Of a stretch of 21,666 nucleotides of DNA, positions 14,359-20,169 are shown in pieces. Position numbers and translations under genes: made by a program. The notes under the pieces are model-generated. The model was not told the origin of the DNA, ran no database searches, and saw only the letters and a program-made list of their open reading frames with translations. Origin of the DNA: DASQPR01 sp035713725 (GTDB taxonomy: Bacteria; Actinomycetota; Actinomycetes; Mycobacteriales; Micromonosporaceae); the NCBI GenBank assembly GCA_035713725.1, contig DASTMZ010000231.1, forward strand, positions 1 to 21,666, written 5' to 3'. Within the stretch, counting starts at the first letter, position 1; every line of letters begins with the position of its first letter.

Positions 14359-15093
14359 GTGACTTCGCTCGACGTTTCTGCTGCCGCGCCGGACCGGGAT
14401 CGGGAGGTTTCGGCCGCGCCGGACCAGGATCCGACCACGCCGACATCGCCGGCCAGCGGATCGCCGATGCGTGTGCGATGGCTCGGTACGGTCGACTACC
14501 GGGCCGCGTGGGAGGAGCAGCGACGGGTCCACGCCCGCGTGCTGGCCGGCGATGATCCGGACACTGTTCTCTTGCTCGAGCATCCGAGCGTGTACACGGC
14601 CGGCAAACGTACCCAGCCGTGGGAGCGGCCGTCCGACGGCACGCCGGTCGTGGAGGTCGACCGTGGCGGGCAGCTCACCTGGCACGGTCCCGGTCAACTC
14701 GTCGGCTATCCGATCGTCACGCTGCCTCGCATCCGGCCGGGCGGGCCGTTCGACGTGGTGGCGTACGTCCGCCGCGTCGAGAAGGTGCTGATGGACGCGT
14801 GCGCCGACCTCGGTGTCACGACCATCCGGGTGGACGGCTGGACCGGTGTGTGGCTGCCGGCCGATTCGGGTCGATCGGTACGCAAGGTCGCTGCGATCGG
14901 CGTACGAGTGGTCCGCGGCGTGACCATGCACGGCTTCGCGCTGAACTGCAACCCGGACATGGCTGCGTACGAGAAGATCGTGGCCTGCGGGATCCGCGAC
15001 GCCGGCGTCACGTCGCTCGCCCAGGAGACCGGTCGGAACGTCACCGTCGACGAGGTACGCCCACTCGTCGAGCGGCACCTTCCTTCGCTGTAG
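14359..15093 (+). CDS. lipB: Octanoyl-[acyl-carrier-protein] transferase LipB, 244 aa
   Basis: LipB moves octanoate from acyl carrier protein to the lipoyl lysine of E2 and H proteins, the first step of lipoate assembly. Family motifs are RGGQLTWHGPGQLVGYP, the catalytic lysine K176 in RKVAAIGVRV, HGFALNCNPD, and the catalytic cysteine C210 in VACGIRDAGVTSL. Length beyond the usual core comes from about 36 low-complexity residues (Asp/Pro/Ala-rich) before MRVRWLG. GTG 14359 is chosen because a TAGCCT -10 lies 7 nt upstream. A start at ATG 14467, which opens the conserved core, is the alternative. LipA follows and completes the pathway. Confidence 0.94.
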   Translation: MTSLDVSAAAPDRDREVSAAPDQDPTTPTSPASGSPMRVRWLGTVDYRAAWEEQRRVHARVLAGDDPDTVLLLEHPSVYTAGKRTQPWERPSDGTPVVEVDRGGQLTWHGPGQLVGYPIVTLPRIRPGGPFDVVAYVRRVEKVLMDACADLGVTTIRVDGWTGVWLPADSGRSVRKVAAIGVRVVRGVTMHGFALNCNPDMAAYEKIVACGIRDAGVTSLAQETGRNVTVDEVRPLVERHLPSL

Positions 15094-15222
15094 GCGCTTC
15101 CCTGTCGGCGATGCCCTGGCGGACCTTCGCTGAAGCACCGACGGTCTAGGACCCTCCCGGTCGGAGCGTGACGTCCGTCGCGTCGGGGGTCGTTTTACTA
15201 CGGCTTGCGGGGGCCTCGGGCG

Positions 15223-15228
15223 TACGCT
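15223..15228 (+). promoter_or_regulatory. -10 element TACGCT, leaderless promoter of lipA
   Basis: TACGCT is followed by exactly 7 nt (CGCACAC) and GTG 15236. TTGCGG at 15205-15210 is only 12 nt upstream, too close for a standard -35. The lipB-lipA gap (15094-15235) shows no other feature. Confidence 0.55.
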
Positions 15229-15235
15229 CGCACAC

Positions 15236-16219
15236 GTGAACGACGCGGAAACTCCATCGACGCCGGCCACTGCCGGGACCGAGCCGCAGGTCCGGCCGGA
15301 CGGCCGTCGCATGCTGCGCATCGAGGCCCGCAACGCGGAGACGCCGATCGAGCGCAAGCCGCCGTGGATCAAGATCAAGGCGACCATGGGACCGGAGTTC
15401 ACCGCGATGCGTGGCCTCGTGCAACGCGAAGGGCTGCACACCGTCTGCCAGGAGGCCGGCTGCCCCAACATCTACGAGTGTTGGGAAGACCGCGAGGCGA
15501 CGTTCCTGATCGGTGGCGACCAGTGCACGCGACGCTGCGACTTCTGCCAGATCGACACCGGCAAGCCCGCCGACTTTGACGCCGACGAGCCGCGCCGAGT
15601 CGCGGAGAGCGTGGCGACCATGGGGCTGCGGTACGCGACGATCACCGGGGTGGCCCGTGACGACCTACCGGATGGCGGGGCATGGCTCTACGCGGAAACC
15701 GTGCGCCAGATCCACGCCCTGGTCGACGGCTGCGGCGTCGAGCTGTTGATCCCCGATTTCAATGCCGTCCCGGACCAGCTCGCCGAGGTTTTCGGTGCCC
15801 GACCCGAGGTGCTCGCGCACAACCTGGAGACGGTGCCCCGGATCTTCAAGCGGATCCGGCCGGCGTTCCGCTACGAGCGGTCCCTCGACGTGATCGCGCA
15901 GGCGCGCGCGGCCGGGCTGGTGACCAAGTCAAACCTGATCCTCGGCATGGGCGAGGAGCGCGGCGAGGTGTCCGAGGCGCTCCGCGACCTCCGGGCGGTC
16001 GGCTGCGAGTTGATCACCATCACGCAGTACCTGCGTCCGACGCCCCGCCACCACCCGGTCGTGCGGTGGGTCAAGCCGGAGGAATTCGTCGAGCTCGCAA
16101 CGGAGGCGACCGACGTCGGCTTCGTGGGCGTGATGAGCGGACCGCTGGTCCGGTCGTCGTACCGCGCCGGCCGGCTCTACCAGCAGGCGCTCGAGGCGCG
16201 TACGCCGGCCGCCGTTTAA
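15236..16219 (+). CDS. lipA: Lipoyl synthase LipA, 327 aa
   Basis: This radical SAM enzyme inserts two sulfurs into protein-bound octanoate, giving lipoate. Both iron-sulfur clusters are visible: the auxiliary cluster at C71-QEAG-C76-PNIYE-C82 and the radical SAM cluster at C97-TRR-C101-DF-C104. The C-terminal RSSYRAG carries the serine that ligates the auxiliary cluster in known LipA. Other hallmarks are PPWIKIKATMGPEF, TGVARDDLPDGGAWLYAET and LYAETVRQIHA. GTG 15236 fits the leaderless -10. It acts after LipB on the E2 protein encoded nearby and on glycine cleavage H protein elsewhere. Confidence 0.97.
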   Translation: MNDAETPSTPATAGTEPQVRPDGRRMLRIEARNAETPIERKPPWIKIKATMGPEFTAMRGLVQREGLHTVCQEAGCPNIYECWEDREATFLIGGDQCTRRCDFCQIDTGKPADFDADEPRRVAESVATMGLRYATITGVARDDLPDGGAWLYAETVRQIHALVDGCGVELLIPDFNAVPDQLAEVFGARPEVLAHNLETVPRIFKRIRPAFRYERSLDVIAQARAAGLVTKSNLILGMGEERGEVSEALRDLRAVGCELITITQYLRPTPRHHPVVRWVKPEEFVELATEATDVGFVGVMSGPLVRSSYRAGRLYQQALEARTPAAV

Positions 16220-16369
16220 GAGACGCTGAGCCGATCCAGCCGCGCGGCCGACGGGTCGCCGCGATGTGGCGGAGTTCATGCCGCCGTCGCGCCGCCGATT
16301 GTCCACTTTGCGGCCCGGATCGGTCACAACGGCACGTTGGGGGCCGGACGGTTGATCACCGCCGGCGAT

Positions 16370-16375
16370 TAGACT
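16370..16375 (+). promoter_or_regulatory. -10 element TAGACT, leaderless promoter of the DUF4191 gene
   Basis: TAGACT is followed by exactly 7 nt (CTCCGCC) and ATG 16383. TTGATC at 16352-16357 is 12 nt upstream, too near for a standard -35. The gap after lipA (16220-16369) shows no strong terminator. Confidence 0.6.
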
Positions 16376-16382
16376 CTCCGCC

Positions 16383-17084
16383 ATGGCTAACCAGGGCGCG
16401 ACCACGAAGGTCACCAGGCGCGAGCGGATGGTTCAACTCGGCCGGGTGATCGCGTTTGTCGCGCGCCGGGACAAGCTGTTCGTGCCCCTAGCGGCGGCCG
16501 CGATCGTGGTACCCCTCGCGCTCGTCAGCGTGCTCGTCTTCGTGGTCGGCGTCACGCCGTTCTACTTCGTCGCCGGCGTGCTGCTGGCGCTGCTGGCGTT
16601 GATGATCGTGTTGAACGCACGCTTCACCAAGGCCCAGATCAACGAGCTGCACGGTCAGGTCGGCGCGGCGGCCGGCATCATCGAGCAGATGCGCGGCGAC
16701 TGGCGCGTCACGCCCGGGCTCGCGGTGACCACGCAGGAAGACATGATCACGCTCGTCATCGGTCGCCCCGGGGTGGTGCTCGTCGGCGAGGGAAACCCGG
16801 CGCGCCTGCGCGGCATGCTCGGCCAGGAGAAGCGACGCCTCGCCAAGGTCATCGGCACGGTGGAGATGCGCGACCTGATCATCGGTGACAACGAGGGCGA
16901 AGTGCCGCTCAAGAAGCTGCGCATGACGCTCATGAAGATGCCGCGCACCGCATCCGGCGCCGAGGTAAACGCACTGGCGGCGCGCATCAAGGCGCTGCAA
17001 TCCCGCCCACAGATGCCGCGCGGCGCAATCCCAAAGCACATGCGGCCACCGGGCGCGCAGATGCGTCCACCGCGCGGTCGCTAA
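16383..17084 (+). CDS. DUF4191 membrane protein, 233 aa
   Basis: It begins with a short basic cytoplasmic segment (VTRRERMVQLGRVIAFVARRDK), followed by two adjacent membrane helices (about 33-56 and 59-77). A long soluble domain follows: INELHGQVGAAAGIIEQMRGDWRVTPGLAVTTQEDM, RPGVVLVGEGNPARLRGML, and a Pro/Arg-rich tail (PKHMRPPGAQMRPPRGR). This layout is that of DUF4191 proteins, found next to lipA and glnA in actinobacteria. No enzyme motif is seen. Topology with both termini inside is likely. The gene is convergent with the RDD gene. Confidence 0.9.
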   Translation: MANQGATTKVTRRERMVQLGRVIAFVARRDKLFVPLAAAAIVVPLALVSVLVFVVGVTPFYFVAGVLLALLALMIVLNARFTKAQINELHGQVGAAAGIIEQMRGDWRVTPGLAVTTQEDMITLVIGRPGVVLVGEGNPARLRGMLGQEKRRLAKVIGTVEMRDLIIGDNEGEVPLKKLRMTLMKMPRTASGAEVNALAARIKALQSRPQMPRGAIPKHMRPPGAQMRPPRGR

Positions 17085-17098
17085 GGTCCCTGGGTCTT

Positions 17099-17136
17099 GC
17101 GCCGCGTCGGCTTCGCCGAGGATCTTGGTGCGGCGC
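17099..17136. terminator. Possible bidirectional hairpin between DUF4191 and RDD genes
   Basis: GCGCCGC (17099-17105) pairs with GCGGCGC (17130-17136), and inside it TCGGC (17107-17111) pairs with GCCGA (17115-17119). The two-tier structure lies in the 97-nt convergent gap. There is no T tract, and the inner and outer stems are separated by an unpaired stretch, so it is a weak call. Confidence 0.35.
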
Positions 17137-17181
17137 TGACGCTGGAGCGACACAGACGCACCAGATCGCGGCGCAGTCGCG

Positions 17182-17595
17182 CTAGGACGCGGCCGATGGC
17201 TTTCGTGGCGCGTCGACGACGACCGTACCTGTCCAGCGATCATGCAACCCGCGCCGGTCGGCGTCCATGATCAGTGGTGGGATGACCAGGCACAGCAGCA
17301 CGCCGCGCAGCCCGGCACGCAGCACACCGACCGGGCCGCCGGTGGTCACGGATACGCAACGGATGCTTCGCACCCACATGCCGGGCGTCTGCGCGAACAG
17401 GCCGATGAAGAACGCGTACTCGATGATCAACACGACGAGCGGGACCCACGATGACCGCCGCGGGTCGCCGAAGGCCGCGCTGATCAGCAGGCACAGGATC
17501 CAGTCGATGAGCAGCGCGACGAATCGCCGCATCAGGCTCACCGGCTCGGTGGCCTGGCCGGGTGCCGTGTCGGTCGCGCCGCCGTGGTCATTCAC
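17182..17595 (-). CDS. RDD-family membrane protein, 137 aa
   Basis: It has the RDD domain layout: a first helix with an Arg-Asp arrangement (LMRRFVALLIDWILCLLISAAF), a second helix (SWVPLVVLIIEYAFFIGLF), then TPGMWVRSIRCVSV, a third hydrophobic segment (LRAGLRGVLLCLVIPPLIM), and the DRRGLHDRWTGTVVV end. The function is unknown; some RDD proteins are suggested to be ion transporters. The GTG at 17595 is chosen because TAGATT lies 6 nt upstream. It lies next to DUF4191 and glnA, as in mycobacteria from memory. Confidence 0.9.
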   Translation of the reverse strand: MNDHGGATDTAPGQATEPVSLMRRFVALLIDWILCLLISAAFGDPRRSSWVPLVVLIIEYAFFIGLFAQTPGMWVRSIRCVSVTTGGPVGVLRAGLRGVLLCLVIPPLIMDADRRGLHDRWTGTVVVDAPRKPSAAS

Positions 17596-17601
17596 GCGGC
17601 A

Positions 17602-17607
17602 AATCTA
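17602..17607 (-). promoter_or_regulatory. -10 element TAGATT, leaderless promoter of the RDD gene
   Basis: On the minus strand TAGATT is followed by 6 nt (TGCCGC) and then GTG. No Shine-Dalgarno is present. The promoter lies in the 76-nt gap after the HTH gene, so the RDD gene does not depend on it. Confidence 0.5.
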
Positions 17608-17645
17608 ACCCGACCGGTACGCCGATCCGGCAGCGCCGCCGCTCG

Positions 17646-17687
17646 GTCAGGTTGAGTCGTCGTTGCCGTCGTCAGGTCGAGTCGTCG
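17646..17687. repeat. 17-bp imperfect direct repeat straddling the HTH gene stop codon
   Basis: GTCAGGTTGAGTCGTCG (17646-17662) and GTCAGGTCGAGTCGTCG (17671-17687) differ at one base, offset by 25. The second copy contains the stop and last codons of the minus-strand HTH gene (stop at 17672-17674), so the first is a copy just past the stop. Confidence 0.7.
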
Positions 17688-18316
17688 GCGACGCCGTACC
17701 AGCCGATGAGCAAGCGGATCTCGCTGCCCGTCGGATCCTCGGGCGCCGCGTCGAACTCTTCGGCGAGCGCGGCCAGCCGGTCGCGGAACTCGCGCGCCCG
17801 GCGGATGTCCATGCGTCGAGCGAATCCGGTGTGCATGATCACACCGACCGCGGCCGGATCCGACGACTGCCGCATGTCGATGCGCTCGCTTCGCATGTTC
17901 CGCCGCAATTCGTCGCGGAACTCGTCGATGATCGCGCCGACCGTACCCGCAAGGTCGCCCCGTGCACCGCGATCCTTGACAAGCACCGGACTCAAGGTCA
18001 GGTCAAGCTGAGCGGTGCGATAGCGCTGCTCGATGATCCCGGACACCACTCGGGTCTCGGCAACCTCGATCAGGTGCACGTCCTCGAGCTGCTTGAGGTG
18101 CCGGTAGAGCTTCGTCTGCGGCTCCCCCAACTCGGCGGCGAGCTCCTTCGCGGACATCACCCGTACGGCGCCGTCGACCTGCGTCATGAGCAACCGGAGG
18201 ATCGCGATCCGCAGCGGATCCGACATGACGCGAAGTGTGTTGACATCGCTGACCTCGCGGCGCGCCAACGGCGTCTCGATGCCGCGCGCCGGTCGAATCG
18301 GTCTGATCGCCTTCAT
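17672..18316 (-). CDS. ArsR-like winged-helix transcriptional regulator, 214 aa
   Basis: An N-terminal winged helix (about residues 24-95) shows LRVMSDPLRIAILRLLM, SAKELAAELGEPQTKLYRHLKQLEDVHLIEV and a wing (TRVVSGIIEQRYRTAQ), typical of the ArsR-like/HTH_20 group. The C-terminal 110 residues are a helical region (DEFRDELRRNMRSERID, AREFRDRLAALAEEFD) that probably binds ligand or dimerises. The ATG has GAGGA about 6 nt upstream. It is divergent from the MFS exporter at 18459, with a strong palindrome between, so it probably represses the exporter and itself until an unknown compound is sensed. Confidence 0.88.
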   Translation of the reverse strand: MKAIRPIRPARGIETPLARREVSDVNTLRVMSDPLRIAILRLLMTQVDGAVRVMSAKELAAELGEPQTKLYRHLKQLEDVHLIEVAETRVVSGIIEQRYRTAQLDLTLSPVLVKDRGARGDLAGTVGAIIDEFRDELRRNMRSERIDMRQSSDPAAVGVIMHTGFARRMDIRRAREFRDRLAALAEEFDAAPEDPTGSEIRLLIGWYGVADDST

Positions 18317-18366
18317 CCGTGGTCCTCGCCCTCATGTGCCACATCCGTATTGCCATCTTGCCACAT

Positions 18367-18413
18367 GTTCACCGCCGTGTCATTGTTCACGTCATCGTGA
18401 ACATCATGTTTAA
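18367..18413. promoter_or_regulatory. Operator array with palindrome TGTTCACG-TCAT-CGTGAACA between regulator and exporter
   Basis: The perfect palindrome has 8-bp arms (18384-18391 and 18396-18403) with a 4-nt centre. An extra direct half-site GTTCAC lies at 18367-18372, and a looser GTTTAA at 18408-18413 extends the pattern. It lies in the divergent gap between the ArsR-like gene and the MFS gene, overlapping where their promoters should be. Binding by that regulator is inferred. Confidence 0.65.
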
Positions 18414-18458
18414 CGAGAACGGTCTGCAAAGCGAGAACGTTGGCGATCGGAGAAACCC

Positions 18459-19967
18459 GTGAACACCACAGAACCGCTCCAAGACGGACGTACCGGGACC
18501 GGGCAGGCGTCGGTTGGCGTCGTTGACGTAGCCACACTGCCCGGCGAAGCGGTCGACCAGCAGAACGCGCCGGTCGGCGCCACTGAACCGGTCGGCGCCA
18601 CTCAACCGGCGGCGGCACGTGCGGACACCGGCGTGCGGGGCGTCGACGGCGCGCCGACATCGTTGTGGCGCAACTGGCGCTTCCAGGCACTCTGGATCGG
18701 CTCGAGCACGTCGCTGCTCGGCGTCAACGCGGCCGACTTCGCGTACCCGCTCGTGATCCTTTTGATGACCCGCTCCCCCGCGCTCGCCGCGGTGTTCGGC
18801 TTCGTCCAGATGGCCGCCACCACACTGGCCGGACTGCCGGCGGGCGTGCTCGTCGACCGCTGGGACCGCCGCCACGTCCTGATGGGCGCGGAGGCGCTGC
18901 GCGCGATCACCACCGCGACCGTGTTCGCGGCCTGGGCGTTTGGACATCTGACGATCGCGCACCTGTTCGTGGTCGCGGCGGTGCTCGGCGCGGTCACCCC
19001 ATTGGGCGGCTCGGCTCGGATGCTGATGGTCCGCGCAGTCGTGCCGCCGGAGCAGTTGACGCAGGCGCTGACCCAGGACGAGGTTCGCACGGCAGCGGCC
19101 GGACTGGGCGGCCCACCGCTCGGTGGCGTGATGCTGGCTGCCAGCCGCGGCCTGCCGTTCCTGTTCACCACCATCACGTTTGTCATCTCGTTCATCACCG
19201 CGCTGATCGTCCGCGTGCCGGGCGGCGCAGCGGCTCGTCCGGGCGCTGCGGCGACCGACGCAACCGCAGCCACCGACGCGACGGCGGCCGGCGACCAGAC
19301 CGACGGCGCAACGGCGAACTCGAGCGGCGCGACCGACGACGGGCAGGCCAAGGACAAGCCGCGGAACAGCATCTTCGCCGGCATCCGTGCGCTGTGGCAC
19401 GACCGAACGATGCGGTCCGCGCTCGCCATGTTCAGCCTCGTGAACGTCGGCGGCAGCGCGCTGTTCCTGGCGGTCGTCGTGATCCTCCAGCGCCAGGGCG
19501 CGTCGTCGGGCATGATCGGCGTCGCGGTGGCCGGCGAGGCGGTCGGTACGCTGCTCGGGGCCGGTCTCGTCGGGCGGTTGCACCGCAAGGTCGCGCCCGG
19601 TTGGCTGCTGCTCGGCGTCGGCGTCGCGTTCACATTGTTCGTACCCCTGCTCGCGATCCGCCTTGGCCCGTGGTGGGTGTTCAGCGTCCTGACGCTCGGC
19701 GTGCTCGGCGTGCCGTCCCTGCGGGTCCTCCTCGACGTGTTGATCCTGCGCCGGGTGCCGGACGAAGAGCGTGGTCGCACCATCACGGCACTGATGACCG
19801 TGCTCACGATCGGGATCCCGCTCGGTACGCTCGCCGGCGGCCTGAGCCTGCAGTATGCCGGTCCGACCGTGACGATTTTGGCGATCAGCGTCCTGAACGC
19901 GCTCGCGGTCGCCATGGCCGCATCCGACCGTCGGCTGCGCGCCGCGCAGTGGCCGGCGGCGACCTGA
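18459..19967 (+). CDS. MFS exporter (DHA3/EntS-like), 502 aa
   Basis: This is a twelve-helix major facilitator transporter likely exporting a drug or metabolite by proton exchange. The helices begin at about residue 70 (FQALWIGSSTSLLGVNAADFAYPLVILL); the motif-A loop between helices 2 and 3 is GVLVDRWDRRHVLMG. The middle loop (about 255-305) is low-complexity Ala/Thr/Asp with an 18-bp tandem unit (19254-19289). The first 65 residues are an unstructured tail with an 18-bp tandem repeat (18570-18605; GATEPVGATQP). GTG 18459 has GGAG 6 nt upstream. It is divergent from its probable regulator; the substrate is unknown. Confidence 0.9.
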   Translation: MNTTEPLQDGRTGTGQASVGVVDVATLPGEAVDQQNAPVGATEPVGATQPAAARADTGVRGVDGAPTSLWRNWRFQALWIGSSTSLLGVNAADFAYPLVILLMTRSPALAAVFGFVQMAATTLAGLPAGVLVDRWDRRHVLMGAEALRAITTATVFAAWAFGHLTIAHLFVVAAVLGAVTPLGGSARMLMVRAVVPPEQLTQALTQDEVRTAAAGLGGPPLGGVMLAASRGLPFLFTTITFVISFITALIVRVPGGAAARPGAAATDATAATDATAAGDQTDGATANSSGATDDGQAKDKPRNSIFAGIRALWHDRTMRSALAMFSLVNVGGSALFLAVVVILQRQGASSGMIGVAVAGEAVGTLLGAGLVGRLHRKVAPGWLLLGVGVAFTLFVPLLAIRLGPWWVFSVLTLGVLGVPSLRVLLDVLILRRVPDEERGRTITALMTVLTIGIPLGTLAGGLSLQYAGPTVTILAISVLNALAVAMAASDRRLRAAQWPAAT

Positions 19968-19990
19968 GAGCGGCCGACCGACAATCCGCG

Positions 19991-20009
19991 CCGCGGTGGC
20001 ACACCGCGG
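19991..20009 (+). terminator. Hairpin CCGCGGTG-GCA-CACCGCGG after the MFS gene
   Basis: A perfect 8-bp stem with a 3-nt loop lies 23 nt after the MFS stop. There is no U tract, which is common for actinobacterial stems. It is the first of two hairpins before glnA. Confidence 0.5.
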
Positions 20010-20031
20010 ACCGCAGCCTCACAGGGGGAAA

Positions 20032-20073
20032 CCAAGCGACGGAGCGACGCTGACGCGTCGCTTCGTCGCTTGG
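20032..20073 (+). terminator. 19-bp hairpin (CCAAGCGACG...CGTCGCTTGG) before glnA
   Basis: The left arm is 20032-20050, the loop TGAC is 20051-20054 and the right arm is 20055-20073. Nineteen pairs form, with one G-U wobble in RNA. It ends 1 nt before the GlnR-like box. It may stop read-through from the MFS gene. It lies upstream of the likely glnA promoter, so an attenuator for glnA is less likely. No U tract follows. Confidence 0.6.
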
Positions 20074-20074
20074 T

Positions 20075-20090
20075 GTAACACGACGGAAAC
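20075..20090 (+). promoter_or_regulatory. GlnR-like box GTAAC-N6-GAAAC upstream of glnA
   Basis: The half-box exactly matches the GTNAC-N6-GAAAC consensus of the actinobacterial nitrogen regulator GlnR as I know it. A weak second pair follows in register: GACAC (20097-20101) and GCAAT (20108-20112). It sits upstream of a TAGCGT -10 (20123-20128) in a typical place for activation of glnA in low nitrogen. GlnR is not encoded here, so regulation is inferred. Confidence 0.7.
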
Positions 20091-20122
20091 AGTGGGGACA
20101 CGCCGGGGCAATCGCCACGACC

Positions 20123-20128
20123 TAGCGT
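20123..20128 (+). promoter_or_regulatory. Candidate -10 TAGCGT for glnA
   Basis: TAGCGT fits TANNNT and would start transcription near 20135, giving a leader of about 35 nt containing the AGGAGG ribosome site. No -35 is evident, as expected for an activator-dependent promoter. Confidence 0.4.
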
Positions 20129-20169
20129 TCGAGCATCCCGCCAGACCGCCGCGCTATCAGGAGGACAAG

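Noticed and set aside
18602..20101. 499-codon open frame on the minus strand opposite the MFS gene
   Set aside because: It mirrors the G/C-rich MFS coding frame, has Ser/Arg/Pro-rich unrelated sequence and no domain. The plus strand carries clear transporter motifs.
19996..20169. N-terminal extension of glnA to an upstream start
   Set aside because: The extension would run through the hairpin and GlnR-like box and has no family similarity; a TTG with AGGAGG fits the family start.
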